A stretch of 64,000 nt of DNA from Acidimangrovimonas sediminis (GCF_002871005.1 NZ_PHSN01000016.1:1-64000), one strand, 5' to 3'; positions 1 to 9,612 are shown, counted from the stretch's first letter. A program made the numbers and translations. Notes: generated by a model not told the origin, from the letters alone.

Positions 1-17
1 TTCTTCCCTTTCTGCTC

Positions 18-60
18 GAAAATATCCCGGGGGGTGCAGGGGGCAGCGCCCCCGCCGCCG
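18..60. repeat. Dispersed palindromic intergenic element, partial copy
   Basis: AATATCCCGGGGGGTGCAGG followed by a GGGGGCAGCGCCCCC hairpin. The same block recurs near 19.8, 30.1, 45.0 and 61.2 kb. This copy lies 3' of the methyltransferase gene that ends at 113. The rest of the first 112 bases holds no gene I can support. Confidence 0.75.
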
Positions 61-112
61 ACATCTCCGTCCTGCGCAGGGGCCGGGGCTGTTCTCCCCG
101 ACGCGGGCGGGG

Positions 113-736
113 TCAAAAGCCGCGCTGCGCGAGCCAGACCGAATGGCGGTCGCAGTCCGCGTCCTCGGCCAGGTAGCCGCGCAGGTTCAGCCCGTTGTCC
201 GTCAGGAGCGACGCGTATTCCCCGGCGGCGAGGCTGGCGTGATAGACGGCCTCTTCGCCCACCCTGCCCCAGGCCTCACCCGCCGCGGGGCCGGAGGTGA
301 AGAGGAGGCGCCCGCCGGGCGACAGGTGGCGCGCGAAGATGGGGAACATCTGCCGCTGAGCCGCGGGCGAGAGGTGGAAGAAGCTGTCCCAGGCGACGAT
401 CAGGTCGAACTGCCGCCCGAGCGAGAGGGTCCGCATGTCGGCCCGGATCCATTCGGCCTGCGGGAAACGGTCCCGCGCGAGCGCCAGCATCTCATCGGCC
501 ACGTCCGCCCCGGTCAGCGCGTAGCCCTGCGCGATCAGCCAGCTCGCGATCGGCTCCCCCGCGCCGCAGCCAAGGTCGAGAGCCTGCGCGCCGGGCGCAA
601 GGCCCTCCGTCGCCCGGAGGAGCCAGCCCTTTTCAAAGAAGCTGCGGGCGCGGTCCGTGTCCCAGCGCATGGCCTGGCGGCGATAGGTATCCGGGATCGC
701 ATCGGGGCCTGGGAAGCTGCCGACCGGCTCCGCCAT
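113..736 (-). CDS. Class I SAM-dependent methyltransferase
   Basis: A 207-residue protein starting MAEPVGSFPGPD. The SAM-binding motif I is clear (ALDLGCGAGEPI, about residues 49-60), followed by motif II (TGADVADEML) and the segment FDLIVAWDSFFHLSP, typical of small-molecule methyltransferases of the UbiE/Methyltransf_25 type. The substrate cannot be read from sequence. I chose the ATG at 736 because upstream codons run into murD. The gene starts 5 bp after the murD stop, so the two are probably co-transcribed. The start and fold are secure; the methyl acceptor is unknown. Confidence 0.85.
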   Translation of the reverse strand: MAEPVGSFPGPDAIPDTYRRQAMRWDTDRARSFFEKGWLLRATEGLAPGAQALDLGCGAGEPIASWLIAQGYALTGADVADEMLALARDRFPQAEWIRADMRTLSLGRQFDLIVAWDSFFHLSPAAQRQMFPIFARHLSPGGRLLFTSGPAAGEAWGRVGEEAVYHASLAAGEYASLLTDNGLNLRGYLAEDADCDRHSVWLAQRGF

Positions 737-741
737 TCGCC

Positions 742-2157
742 TCAGCCTTCGATGGGCGGGCCGGCAAGGGCCTCGACCAGCGCGGTGAAGTGGTCGCCCC
801 GCTTCTCGAAGTTCGGATATTGGTCGAAGCTGGCCGCGGCGGGGGCGAGGAGCACCGTCTCGCCCGGCTGTGCCTCGGCGGCGGCGCGGGTGACGGCGGC
901 CTCCATCGTTTCGCAGATCTCCTGCGGGGTTTCGCCGATCTGGAGCGCGAAGTCGCGCGCCGAGTGGCCGATCAGGTAGGCCTTGACCACCGATCCGAGG
1001 AACGGCGTCAGCGCCCCGATCCCGCCGTCCTTGCCCAGGCCCCCGGCGATCCAGCGGATCTTCGGGAAGGCCTGCAGCGCCTTGGCCGCGCTGTCGACGT
1101 TGGTGGCCTTCGAGTCGTTCACGAAGCGCACCCCGCCGCGTTCGGCCACGAGTTGAGAGCGGTGCGGCAGGCCGGCGAAGGAATGCAGCGCCTCCTCGAT
1201 CAGCTTCGGCGCAAGGCCGAGGGGGCGGACGGCGGCATAGGCCGCACAGGCGTTCTGGTGGTTGTGCGCGCCGGGCAGGCCCGCGATGCCCCGCAGGTCG
1301 ATGGAGGCCACCTGCCGCGACTTGCGCCACTCGGACAGAAAGCCCTTGCGCGCAAAGACCGACCAGCCCGGGGTTTCCAGTTTCGTCCCCGAGGAGATCC
1401 GGATCACCCGGTCGTCCCCCGGGCCGACGGAAAGCTGGTTGGCGAGGAAGCGCCCCTCGACCTCGTCCACGCCGATCACCGCGCGGTCCGGCCCGCCCTC
1501 GGCAAACAGCCGGCGCTTGGCCGCGAAATACCCGCCAAGCCCGCCGTGCCGGTCGAGGTGGTCGGGCGAGAGATTGGTGAAGATCGCGATGTCCGGGGTC
1601 AGGGCCCGCGCCAGGTCGGTCTGGTAGGAACTGAGCTCCAGCACCACCACCGCACCGTCGCCCGGCGGGTCGATGTCGAGAACGCCGCGGCCGATGTTGC
1701 CGGCCATCTGCACGGGTTTGCCCGCAACCTCGAGGATATGGTGGATCAGCGCGGTCGTCGTCGACTTGCCGTTGGAGCCGGTCACCGCGATCACCTTGGG
1801 CGGCTGATCGAACTTGTTCCACTCGGGCGTCGCCAGCGAGGCGAAGAACAGGCCGATGTCGTTGTCGACCGGCACGCCCTCGGCTAGCGCCTTGGCGACG
1901 ATCGGGTTCGGCGCGGGGTAGAGGTGGGGAATGCCGGGGCTGACGATCAGCGCGGCCACACCTTCCAGGCCTCGTGCGCGCGACAGATCTTCGGGGGCAA
2001 AGCCCGCAGCCTCGGCCTTTTCGCGCGCTTCGGGGCTGTCATCCCAGACGACGGGGGTCGCCCCGCCCTCGGCCAGCGCCCGCGCCGTGGCAAGGCCCGA
2101 GCGTCCGAGCCCGAGAACCGCCACCTTCTGCCCCTGGTAACCCCTGACCGGAATCAT
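742..2157 (-). CDS. murD: UDP-N-acetylmuramoyl-L-alanine--D-glutamate ligase
   Basis: MurD adds D-glutamate to UDP-MurNAc-L-Ala in the cytoplasmic stage of peptidoglycan synthesis. The 471-residue product has an N-terminal Rossmann domain ([12 protein letters not shown], about 12-24), the Mur-ligase ATP loop TGSNGKSTT (126-134), the ELSSYQ motif, the SPDHLDRHG metal/substrate region, and a C-terminal ligase domain with NDSKATN. Family length is normal (440-470). The start is the ATG at 2157; the minus strand upstream is out of frame with coding signal. It is not flanked by other division/cell-wall cluster genes such as mraY, ftsW or murG; its neighbours are a methyltransferase and a divergent ABC exporter. 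Confidence 0.96.
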   Translation of the reverse strand: MIPVRGYQGQKVAVLGLGRSGLATARALAEGGATPVVWDDSPEAREKAEAAGFAPEDLSRARGLEGVAALIVSPGIPHLYPAPNPIVAKALAEGVPVDNDIGLFFASLATPEWNKFDQPPKVIAVTGSNGKSTTTALIHHILEVAGKPVQMAGNIGRGVLDIDPPGDGAVVVLELSSYQTDLARALTPDIAIFTNLSPDHLDRHGGLGGYFAAKRRLFAEGGPDRAVIGVDEVEGRFLANQLSVGPGDDRVIRISSGTKLETPGWSVFARKGFLSEWRKSRQVASIDLRGIAGLPGAHNHQNACAAYAAVRPLGLAPKLIEEALHSFAGLPHRSQLVAERGGVRFVNDSKATNVDSAAKALQAFPKIRWIAGGLGKDGGIGALTPFLGSVVKAYLIGHSARDFALQIGETPQEICETMEAAVTRAAAEAQPGETVLLAPAAASFDQYPNFEKRGDHFTALVEALAGPPIEG

Positions 2158-2425
2158 CCGCACCCCCTGGTTCGTCCGCCTGGTTAGGCGCGGACCTTGC
2201 CCCTTTCTTCGGCAGCTGTTCAAGGGGCCGACATTCGAAACCCTCTCCGCGCCGCCCTCCACCAGGCGGAGGGGCAGCCACCCCGCGCACCGGCGCGCGG
2301 CCCGCCGCAGCCCGGGATCGGCGCATGTTACGGAGGTCTCGCGCCCCTGTGACAAGATTTGGGGAACCCGAGGGAACCCACCCCGCCCGCACGGCTTGCC
2401 GGATGGGGTCCGGAGGTCTAAGGGC

Positions 2426-4246
2426 ATGGGCAAACCGAAGAGGGGAAGACCCATGCCAAGACGGGGCGACGCAACGCTGGAAGAGCGCGACAAGGCCAAG
2501 CGGGTAAGCGGGCTGAGGGGCCTCGGCCCGTTCCTCAGGCCGTATCGCGGCATGGCTTTCCTCGTGCTCGTGGCGCTTGTCGTCACCGCCGGGATCTCTC
2601 TCATCCTGCCGCTTGCGGTGCGCCGGGTGATCGACGGCTTCGGCCATTCCTCTGCCGCGCTGCTCGACCAGTATTTCCTCGCGGCGCTCGGCATCGCGGC
2701 GGCTCTCGCGCTCGGGACCGGGGCACGCTACTACCTCGTGACCCGGCTGGGGGAGCGCGTGGTCGCCGACATCCGCCGGGCGCTGTTCGACAAGGTCGTG
2801 GGGCTGTCGCCCGCCTTCTTCGAGAGCATCATGACCGGCGAGGTGCTCAGCCGCCTGACCACCGACACCACGCTGATCCTGTCGGTCATCGGCTCGTCGG
2901 TGTCGGTCGCACTGCGCAACGTGCTGCTGCTGGTCGGCGGCCTTGCCCTGATGCTTTATACCAGCGCCAAGCTGACCGGCCTCGTGCTGCTGATCGTACC
3001 GGTGGTGATCATCCCGATCATCGTGCTGGGCCGGCGGCTGCGGGGGCTGAGCCGCGAGAACCAGGACTGGATCGCGCAATCCTCGGGCAACGCGTCCGAG
3101 GCGCTGCTGTCGGCCCAGACGGTGCAGGCCTTCACCCACGAGGACCAGAGCCGGGCGGAGTTCGCCCGGGTCACCGAGGCGTCCTACCTTTCAGCCAAGC
3201 GCCGGATCGGCGTGCGCGCGGCGCTGACCATGATCGTGATCTTCCTCGTCTTCGCGGGCGTGGTGGGCGTTCTGTGGATCGGCGTGCGCGACGTCCGCGC
3301 GGGCGACATGAGCGTGGGCGCCCTCATTCAGTTCGTGATCTACGCCGTGATGGTCTCCGGCTCCGTCGGCGCGCTGTCGGAGATCTGGGGCGAGCTGCTG
3401 CGCGCCGCCGGGGCGACCGAGCGGCTGGTGGAGCTGCTGAACGCGACCGACAACGTGTCGGACCCGGCGCAGCCGAAGGCCCTGCCGCAGCCGGCGAAAG
3501 GGGCGATCGGCTTCGACGGCGTCACCTTCCACTACCCGACCCGGCCCGAGAAATCGGCGTTGGAGGGGATCGACCTGGCCGTCGCCCCGGGCGAGACGAT
3601 CGCACTGGTGGGGCCCTCGGGGGCGGGCAAGACCACGGTGATCCAGCTGCTGCTGCGGTTCTACGACCCGGCCAGCGGGGCGGTGACGATCGACGGGATG
3701 GACCTGCGCGAGATGGCGCGGTCGGATTTCCGCCGCTCGATCGCGCTGGTGCCGCAGGACCCGGTGATCTTCGCGACCTCGGCGCGCGAGAACATCCGCT
3801 TCGGCCGGCCCGAGGCATCGGATGCCGAGGTCGAGGCCGCCGCCCGCGCCGCCAACGCGCACGACTTCATCAGCGCGCTTCCCGGCGGCTACGAGGCCCA
3901 GGTCGGCGAGCGCGGCGTGATGCTGTCGGGCGGCCAGAAGCAGCGGATTGCCATCGCCCGCGCGATCCTGCGCGACGCGCCGATCCTGTTGCTGGACGAG
4001 GCCACCTCGGCGCTGGACGCGGAAAGCGAGCGGCTGGTGCAGAACGCGGTCGACGAACTTGCCAAGACCCGCACCACGCTGATCGTCGCGCACCGACTGG
4101 CGACGGTGAAGAAGGCCGACCGGATCGTCGTCTTCGACGAGGGCCGGATCGTCGCCACCGGCACCCACGATGCCCTGGTGGCCGAGGGCGGTCTTTACGC
4201 CCGCCTCGCCCGGCTTCAGTTCACCGAGGGCGTCGCGGCGGAGTAG
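2426..4246 (+). CDS. ABC transporter, fused permease/ATPase exporter (MsbA/LmrA type)
   Basis: A 606-residue half-transporter that works as a homodimer in the inner membrane. About six transmembrane helices (residues 45-330) precede a nucleotide-binding domain with Walker [10 protein letters not shown] (about 395), signature LSGGQKQR (about 500), Walker [13 protein letters not shown] (about 519) and the switch His in IVAHRLAT. The family exports lipids, drugs or peptides; no substrate is evident. Two in-frame ATGs are plausible: 2426, preceded by GGAGG, and 2453, preceded by AGGGGAAG. I list the longer form. The gene is divergent from murD across about 270 bp that contains a CCCTCC/GGAGGG hairpin and no obvious gene. 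Confidence 0.92.
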   Translation: MGKPKRGRPMPRRGDATLEERDKAKRVSGLRGLGPFLRPYRGMAFLVLVALVVTAGISLILPLAVRRVIDGFGHSSAALLDQYFLAALGIAAALALGTGARYYLVTRLGERVVADIRRALFDKVVGLSPAFFESIMTGEVLSRLTTDTTLILSVIGSSVSVALRNVLLLVGGLALMLYTSAKLTGLVLLIVPVVIIPIIVLGRRLRGLSRENQDWIAQSSGNASEALLSAQTVQAFTHEDQSRAEFARVTEASYLSAKRRIGVRAALTMIVIFLVFAGVVGVLWIGVRDVRAGDMSVGALIQFVIYAVMVSGSVGALSEIWGELLRAAGATERLVELLNATDNVSDPAQPKALPQPAKGAIGFDGVTFHYPTRPEKSALEGIDLAVAPGETIALVGPSGAGKTTVIQLLLRFYDPASGAVTIDGMDLREMARSDFRRSIALVPQDPVIFATSARENIRFGRPEASDAEVEAAARAANAHDFISALPGGYEAQVGERGVMLSGGQKQRIAIARAILRDAPILLLDEATSALDAESERLVQNAVDELAKTRTTLIVAHRLATVKKADRIVVFDEGRIVATGTHDALVAEGGLYARLARLQFTEGVAAE

Positions 4247-4404
4247 GCCCCGCGCCGCCCGCGCGGGGGCGCCCGGCAGCGCCTGACCGGTCACGCGCGC
4301 CCGCTCTGACGTTGCGTTTCCGCGCGCCGCGCGGCCTTGCGCCCCTTCGCCAAAAGTCCCAACTTGCCCGCCAAGGGGACCCGTAAAGGGCCGGAGGAGA
4401 CGCC

Positions 4405-6300
4405 ATGAACACCTATGCCAACGCCGCGGACCGCGACGCCATCGAGGCCGAGTGCCCGTGGGAAGCGCGCGACGTGCCGCGCACCATGCACCGCTTCATC
4501 TCGGCCACCGCCGACCTTTACGGCAGCAGCCCCGCGCTGTCGTTCCAGCTGTTCTCGGGCGCCGAGGATCCTGCGGAGACGCTGACATGGACCCAGCTGC
4601 TGGCCCGCGTGACCAAGGCCGCGAACATGCTGCGTGCGCTCGGGGTCGGGCCGAATGACGTGGTGGCCTTCGTCCTGCCCAATGCCACCGACACCGCGGT
4701 GACGTTGCTGGCCGGAATGGTTGCGGGGATCGTCAACCCGATCAACCCGCTGCTCGACGGCGAACAGATCGGCGCCATCCTGCGTGAGACGAACGCCAAG
4801 GTCGTGGTCTCGCTCAAGGCCTTCCCCAAGACCGACATCGCCCAGAAGGTGGCCGAGGCCGTGGCGCTGGCGCCGAATGTCGAGACGGTGGTCGAGGTCG
4901 ACCTGTTGCAGCACCGCACCGGCATCAAGAAGCTGATCGTGCCGCTGATCCGCCCGAAGGTGGCGGTGAAGCACAAGGCGCGCGTCCTCGATTTCACCCG
5001 CGAATGCGACCGCCAGCCCGCCGACCGCCTGACCTTCGACGACCCCGAGGAAGACCGCGTCGCCGCCTATTTCCACACCGGCGGCACCACCGGCATGCCG
5101 AAGGTGGCCCAGCACCGCGTCTCTGGGATGGTCTACAACGGCTGGCTCGGCGCGCGGATGCTGTTCCGGCCCAGCGACAAGGTGCTTTGCCCGCTGCCGA
5201 TGTTCCACGTCTTCGCCGCCTACCCGGTGATGATGTCGGTGATCGCCTCGGGCGCCCATGTCATCCTGCCCACCCCCGCCGGCTATCGCGGCGACGGCGT
5301 GATGGACAATTTCTGGAAGCTGGTGGAGCGCTGGAAGATCACCTACCTGATCACCGTGCCGACCGCGATCTCGGCGCTGATGCAGCGCAAGGTCGATGCC
5401 GACGTCTCCTCGCTCCGCTATGCCTTCTCCGGCTCCGCCCCCCTGCCGGTGGAGCTTTACCGCCGGTTCGAGAAGGCCACCGGCCTGACGATCTGCGAAG
5501 GCTATGGCCTGACTGAGGCGACTTGCCTCGTGTCCATCAACCCACCGGACGGGGAGAAGAAGATCGGGTCCGTCGGCCTGCCCTTCCCCTATACCGACGT
5601 GCGCATCCTGCAATGTGACGAGACAGGCCACGTGCTGAAGCAATGCGGTACCGACGAAGTGGGCGAGATCTGCGTGAAGAACCCCGGCGTCGTCACCGGC
5701 CACACCTACACCGAGGAGGCCAAGAACCGTGGCCTGTTTGCCGATGGCGAGTGGCTGCGCACCGGCGACCTCGGGCGGCTGGATCCCGATGGCTACCTGT
5801 TCATCACCGGCCGCGCCAAGGACATCATCATCCGCGGCGGCCATAACATCGACCCGGCCGAGATCGAGGAAGCGCTGATGGGCCACGAGCAGGTCGCCTT
5901 TGCCGGCGCCATCGGCCAGCCCGACGCCCATTCCGGCGAGGTGCCCTGCGTCTATGTCGAACTGACCGACGGCGCCGGCGTGACGGTCGAGGAGCTGATG
6001 ACTTACGCGCGCGAAAACATCCACGAGCGCGCCGCCATCCCGCGCCATCTCGAGATCCTGCCGGAGCTGCCCAAGACGGCGGTCGGCAAGGTGTTCAAGC
6101 CGGATCTGAGGAAACGCGCAATCAAGCGGGTCTACGACGCGGCGCTGGCCGAGAGTGGCGTGGCGGCCGAAGTGGCCGAGGTGGTAGAGGACAAGAAGCG
6201 CGGCCTGGTCGCGCGGCTGCACAAGACCGGCAAGGTTGATCCTGCCGCCGCGACACAAGCCCTGGGGGCGCACACCCGCCCCTGGGAATGGGCGGACTGA
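4405..6300 (+). CDS. Acyl-CoA synthetase (AMP-binding, adenylate-forming)
   Basis: This enzyme activates a carboxylic acid, probably a fatty or aryl acid, to its CoA thioester via an acyl-adenylate. Visible motifs are the phosphate loop YFHTGGTTGMPK (about residue 221), the A5 motif EGYGLTEAT (about 365), TGDLGRLDPDGYLFITGRAKD (A7/A8) and the C-terminal catalytic lysine in KTAVGKVFK (about 560). At 631 residues it is longer than most family members because of an N-terminal leader and an extra roughly 60-residue tail after the catalytic lysine. The start has a good GGAGGAG ribosome site 8 bases upstream. Chain-length preference is not readable. Confidence 0.9.
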   Translation: MNTYANAADRDAIEAECPWEARDVPRTMHRFISATADLYGSSPALSFQLFSGAEDPAETLTWTQLLARVTKAANMLRALGVGPNDVVAFVLPNATDTAVTLLAGMVAGIVNPINPLLDGEQIGAILRETNAKVVVSLKAFPKTDIAQKVAEAVALAPNVETVVEVDLLQHRTGIKKLIVPLIRPKVAVKHKARVLDFTRECDRQPADRLTFDDPEEDRVAAYFHTGGTTGMPKVAQHRVSGMVYNGWLGARMLFRPSDKVLCPLPMFHVFAAYPVMMSVIASGAHVILPTPAGYRGDGVMDNFWKLVERWKITYLITVPTAISALMQRKVDADVSSLRYAFSGSAPLPVELYRRFEKATGLTICEGYGLTEATCLVSINPPDGEKKIGSVGLPFPYTDVRILQCDETGHVLKQCGTDEVGEICVKNPGVVTGHTYTEEAKNRGLFADGEWLRTGDLGRLDPDGYLFITGRAKDIIIRGGHNIDPAEIEEALMGHEQVAFAGAIGQPDAHSGEVPCVYVELTDGAGVTVEELMTYARENIHERAAIPRHLEILPELPKTAVGKVFKPDLRKRAIKRVYDAALAESGVAAEVAEVVEDKKRGLVARLHKTGKVDPAAATQALGAHTRPWEWAD

Positions 6301-6313
6301 GGCGACACGCGGC

Positions 6314-6335
6314 GTGATGCCCTATTTGGCATCAC
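6314..6335. promoter_or_regulatory. 8-bp perfect inverted repeat upstream of a secreted-protein gene
   Basis: GTGATGCC and GGCATCAC are separated by CTATTT. The repeat lies 13 bp after the acyl-CoA synthetase stop and 94 bp before the next start. It could be a weak terminator hairpin or an operator; there is no T-run. ATCAC recurs just downstream (6331-6335 and about 6352-6356). Confidence 0.4.
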
Positions 6336-6429
6336 ACCGTGATCGCGAAACATCACAAACCCTTGATCGACCTCCGGGCTTGCCCCAAGCTGGACGCGTT
6401 GTTTCAGCGCCGTTCCGGGGAGGTTTTCG

Positions 6430-6969
6430 ATGAAATCCATTTCATGCGCAGTCGCATTGTCCGCGCTGTCCGCGCTGGCACCGGCCCGTGCCGACGCCGC
6501 GATCACCTCGAAGGTGATTTATTCCTATCGTGACTGGGAGGTCCGCCTGGTCAATTACGACAACAGGAACCTGCGCTGCCAGGCCCGGGTCTCGCGCAAC
6601 GGCTACAGCTTCTCGCTCTATGCCAGCCCGGGCAGCGGGGTCAGGATGCAGTTCTATTCGACCGGCTGGGCCTTCGGCGACCCCCACCGCGGCAACCTCA
6701 AGCTCAGGATCGGCGGCTACCCATCCTGGCGGCTGTCGAACGCCGAACTCTACAAGCACTCGGTGCTGTTCAACCTGCCAGGCGGAAGCAAGGGGTCCAA
6801 GTTCCTGATGGAGGTCTCGAACGGGTCCACCCTGACGCTCTACAACGACAGGGGCAGCCATGTGCACACCTATTCGCTGTCCGGTTCGCGCGCCTCGATG
6901 GACGCGCTGATCAAGTGCGTCAGGGCCCTGCGCCAGGGCGGCAGCCGCTCCAGCAACCCGTTCGACTGA
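6430..6969 (+). CDS. Secreted protein of unknown function
   Basis: A 179-residue product with a signal peptide: basic MK start, hydrophobic AVALSALSALAPARA, cleavage probably after ADA near residue 23. The mature part is rich in Tyr, Ser and Gly. It has two cysteines, in NLRCQARV and IKCVRALR near the C terminus, that could form a disulfide in the periplasm. The pattern of YRDWEVRLVNYD with a late LSGSRASMDALIKC segment vaguely recalls small periplasmic IalB-like proteins, but I do not claim homology. A strong GGGGAGG ribosome site precedes the ATG. The gene stands alone between the acyl-CoA synthetase and a convergent ThDP enzyme. Confidence 0.8.
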   Translation: MKSISCAVALSALSALAPARADAAITSKVIYSYRDWEVRLVNYDNRNLRCQARVSRNGYSFSLYASPGSGVRMQFYSTGWAFGDPHRGNLKLRIGGYPSWRLSNAELYKHSVLFNLPGGSKGSKFLMEVSNGSTLTLYNDRGSHVHTYSLSGSRASMDALIKCVRALRQGGSRSSNPFD

Positions 6970-7025
6970 ACAGCACCAGCGCCGCGCACCGCAGCACAGC
7001 CCCGCCCTCCGGGGGAGGGCCGCGC

Positions 7026-8600
7026 TCAGCCGACGGCCACCTCGACCAGCTTCGGGCCGCGGATCGCGCGGCTGCGCACCAGCACGTCGCCAAGCGCCTC
7101 GGGATCCGGCGCAATCCGCTCATAGGGCAGGCCGCAGGCGCGGGCGAGGTCGGCAAAGCCGGGCGGCGTCGGATCGCAGCCCAGCACCTCGACGCCTGCC
7201 CCCTCCATCGCCTCGGCGATCTCGCGGTAGCCCCCGTTGTTCCAGACCAGGAAGGTGACATCGACCCCCTCGTCGCGCGCGGTCATGAGCTCGGCCAGGC
7301 TGAACTGCAGCCCGCCATCGCCGGTAAGGCAAACCACCGGCGCCTCGGGCGCGGCCAGGGCTGCACCGATCGCCGCGGGGGCGCCGTAGCCCAGTGCGCC
7401 GTAGCCGGTGGCGGCGTTGAACCAGCCGCAGGGCCGGTCGTGGTCGTAGTAAAGGTTGCCTGCGTAGACCGGCTGGGTGCTGTCGCCCACCACGATCGCC
7501 CCTGGCAGGGCGCCGCGCAGCGCATCGAGCATCGCGACCATGGCGCGATAGCCCTCGCCGATCTCCTCCCAGGCCGCGGCGCGCGCGGCGCCGGCACGCG
7601 CGGCGCCGCCGCCCTCCACCCCGCTTTCCCGCGCCACCACAGAATCGAGGAGCGCAGCGAGGAGACGCCCCGCATCCCCCTTGAGCGCCACCGCAGCGGG
7701 GTGGCGGCCAAGCTGGTCCGCATCCGCGTCGATCCGGATCATGCCCGAAAGGTCGGGCAGTCCACCGCGCACGTACATGTCGTAATCGGTGGGGCCGAAC
7801 TCGGTGCCGACCGCCAGCACCTGGTCGGCATCGGCGATCAGCGCGCGGACGGCCGTGAGCGAGGGGCTGGCCGGCACGCCCAGGGGGTGGCCATGCATCA
7901 CGCCCCGCGCATTCGCCGTCATCACCACCGGCGCGTCCAGCGCCTCGGCCAGCGCGGTCAGCGCGCTCCCCGCCCGCTTGGCCCCGCCGCCCGCCAGGAT
8001 CACCGGGCGCCGCGCCGCCGCCAGCCGTTCCCGCGCGGCCGAGAGGTCCGGCAGAGGCGGCTCGACCGGCGGGACCGGCGCGGGCAGCGCGGCAGCGGGG
8101 GCGGGCATCACGTCGAGCGGCACCTGCAGGTGCGCGGGGCCGCCCCGCCCCGCCATCGCGGCGAACGCACGGTCGAGCGCGGGCCCCACCGTCTCGCCCG
8201 AGGCGATCTCCTCGGCATGCAGCGCGACCGAGGCCATCGTGGCCAGCTGGTCGGGCAGCTCGTGCAGATGGCCGAGGCCGCGGCCCTGCACCGCCCGGGG
8301 GTTCACGCCGCTGACCACCAGCATCGGCACGGAATCGGCCCGCGCCTGCGCCATCGGCGTCAGCATGTTCGTCGCCCCCGGCCCTGTGATCACGAATGCG
8401 AGACCCGGCCGGCCGGAAACCCGTGCATATCCGTCGGCGGCAAAGCCCGCGGCCTGTTCGTGGCGCACCGTCACGTGGCGCAGGCCCGAGCCGGGCAGCG
8501 CGCGGTAAAGTTCAACGGTATGAACGCCCGGGATGCCGAAGACCACCGAAACGCCCCGCGCCTCCAGCCCCGCGACCAGCGCCGCACCTACAGTCTGCAT
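7026..8600 (-). CDS. ThDP-dependent enzyme of the acetolactate synthase/2-oxoacid decarboxylase family
   Basis: A 524-residue protein with the three-domain acetohydroxyacid synthase fold. The N-terminal ThDP-activating glutamate is in VTVRHEQAAGFAADGYAR (about 48), the central FAD/Rossmann-like domain runs about 190-320, and the C-terminal Mg-ThDP motif is GDGGLQFS...NNGGY (about 425-455). Biosynthetic IlvB is usually longer and paired with IlvH, which is absent here. The gene is divergent from a polar amino-acid ABC transporter. One reading is therefore a catabolic decarboxylase of the 5-guanidino-2-oxopentanoate decarboxylase (AruI) type acting on a transaminated, imported amino acid. That substrate is inference from context; family membership is firm. 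Confidence 0.85.
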   Translation of the reverse strand: MQTVGAALVAGLEARGVSVVFGIPGVHTVELYRALPGSGLRHVTVRHEQAAGFAADGYARVSGRPGLAFVITGPGATNMLTPMAQARADSVPMLVVSGVNPRAVQGRGLGHLHELPDQLATMASVALHAEEIASGETVGPALDRAFAAMAGRGGPAHLQVPLDVMPAPAAALPAPVPPVEPPLPDLSAARERLAAARRPVILAGGGAKRAGSALTALAEALDAPVVMTANARGVMHGHPLGVPASPSLTAVRALIADADQVLAVGTEFGPTDYDMYVRGGLPDLSGMIRIDADADQLGRHPAAVALKGDAGRLLAALLDSVVARESGVEGGGAARAGAARAAAWEEIGEGYRAMVAMLDALRGALPGAIVVGDSTQPVYAGNLYYDHDRPCGWFNAATGYGALGYGAPAAIGAALAAPEAPVVCLTGDGGLQFSLAELMTARDEGVDVTFLVWNNGGYREIAEAMEGAGVEVLGCDPTPPGFADLARACGLPYERIAPDPEALGDVLVRSRAIRGPKLVEVAVG

Positions 8601-8650
8601 GTCCGTTTCTCCCTCGTTTCCGGGCGCTCTCCCCGCTGCCGCCGTTCATA

Positions 8651-8671
8651 AAGCGCAAAAAATTTGCGCTT
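8651..8671. promoter_or_regulatory. 21-bp perfect palindrome, candidate operator
   Basis: AAGCGCAAA and TTTGCGCTT are exact inverted repeats around AAA. The site lies in the 130-bp gap between the divergent ThDP enzyme (start 8600) and the ABC transporter operon (start 8731). Its right half overlaps a promoter-like TTGCAC. It is a good candidate for the binding site of a dimeric regulator, for example Lrp/AsnC or GntR type; no regulator gene is adjacent. Confidence 0.6.
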
Positions 8672-8699
8672 GCACTTCATTCAGGCAGAATGGTTTAGT
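8670..8699 (+). promoter_or_regulatory. Candidate promoter for the amino-acid ABC transporter operon
   Basis: TTGCAC (8670-8675) and TTTAGT (8694-8699) are 18 bp apart in a locally AT-rich stretch, 32 bp before the first gene. The -35 box overlaps the palindrome at 8651-8671, so a protein bound there would block it. This is pattern matching only. Confidence 0.4.
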
Positions 8700-8730
8700 C
8701 AGTGCTATTCCACAACGGAGACGATGCTGC

Positions 8731-9546
8731 ATGACGGCTGCCACGGCCCAGGACGCCCCGCAAGAGCGAAACGGCACGGCAAGACCGGGCAGCAGAGCGG
8801 AAGCGATCCGCATCGACAATCTGCACAAGTCCTTTGGCGATCTCGAGGTTCTCAAGGGGGTCTCGCTGACCGCGCACGAAGGTGACGTGGTGTCGATCAT
8901 CGGCGGGTCCGGCTCGGGCAAGTCGACCACGCTGCGCTGCATCAACTTTCTCGAGACGCCGACCTCCGGCAAGATCGTGATCGGCGGGGAAGAGGTGCAG
9001 ATGCGGGCCGACGGCACGCCCGCCTCGCGGCGCCAGATCGAACATATCCGCCAGCGGTTGGGCATGGTGTTCCAATCGTTCAACCTGTGGTCCCACAAGA
9101 CAGTGATGGAAAACCTTATCGAGGTGCCCGTCCACGTCCTCAAGGTGCCCAAGGCCGAGGCCATAGCGCGGGCCGAGAAGCTGCTTGCCCGGGTCGGTCT
9201 GTCGGACAAGGCCGATGTCTACCCCGCCTTCATGTCGGGCGGCCAGCAGCAGCGCGCCGCGATCGCGCGCGCGCTGGCGATCGAGCCGCGGGCGATGCTT
9301 TTCGACGAACCCACCAGCGCGCTCGACCCCGAACTCGTGGGCGAAGTGCTGGGGGTGATCCGCGACCTCGCCGCCGAGGGCCGCACCATGCTGATGGTCA
9401 CCCACGAGATGAAGTTCGCCCGCGAGGTGTCGGACCACGTGATCTACCTCTACAACGGACGCGTGGAGGAGGAGGGGCCGCCGGAACAGTTGTTCGGCGA
9501 CCCGAAATCGGATCGCCTGAAACAGTTCCTGCGCACGGTCGGCTGA
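8731..9546 (+). CDS. Polar amino-acid ABC transporter, ATP-binding protein (HisP/ArtP-like)
   Basis: This ATPase energises amino-acid uptake through the two permeases encoded downstream. The 271-residue protein has Walker A GGSGSGKST (about 57-65), Q-loop FQSFNLW, signature MSGGQQQR (about 168), Walker B MLFDEPTSALD (about 189) and the switch histidine in VTHEMKF. It carries an N-terminal extension of about 25 residues before the first ABC strand. The start is the ATG at 8731. It is the first gene of a four-gene operon (ATPase, binding protein, two permeases). A short GCCC/GGGC hairpin at 9557-9567 precedes the binding-protein gene. Confidence 0.93.
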   Translation: MTAATAQDAPQERNGTARPGSRAEAIRIDNLHKSFGDLEVLKGVSLTAHEGDVVSIIGGSGSGKSTTLRCINFLETPTSGKIVIGGEEVQMRADGTPASRRQIEHIRQRLGMVFQSFNLWSHKTVMENLIEVPVHVLKVPKAEAIARAEKLLARVGLSDKADVYPAFMSGGQQQRAAIARALAIEPRAMLFDEPTSALDPELVGEVLGVIRDLAAEGRTMLMVTHEMKFAREVSDHVIYLYNGRVEEEGPPEQLFGDPKSDRLKQFLRTVG

Positions 9547-9612
9547 CCGGCCGGGGGCCCTTCGGGCATCCGCAAACATTCAAGACAAGACTGACCAACA
9601 GAGAGGAAAAAC

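Noticed and set aside
4291-6273. A 660-codon open frame on the minus strand
   Set aside because: It is the shadow of the acyl-CoA synthetase gene, which carries all the adenylate-forming motifs.
8384-8392. A GTGATCAC-like site inside the ThDP enzyme gene
   Set aside because: A single copy within coding sequence, unlike the spaced pair upstream of sucC. Chance occurrence is likely.
7026-8600. Calling the ThDP enzyme acetolactate synthase (ilvB)
   Set aside because: It is shorter than biosynthetic IlvB, has no adjacent ilvH, and stands beside an amino-acid transporter rather than branched-chain genes.
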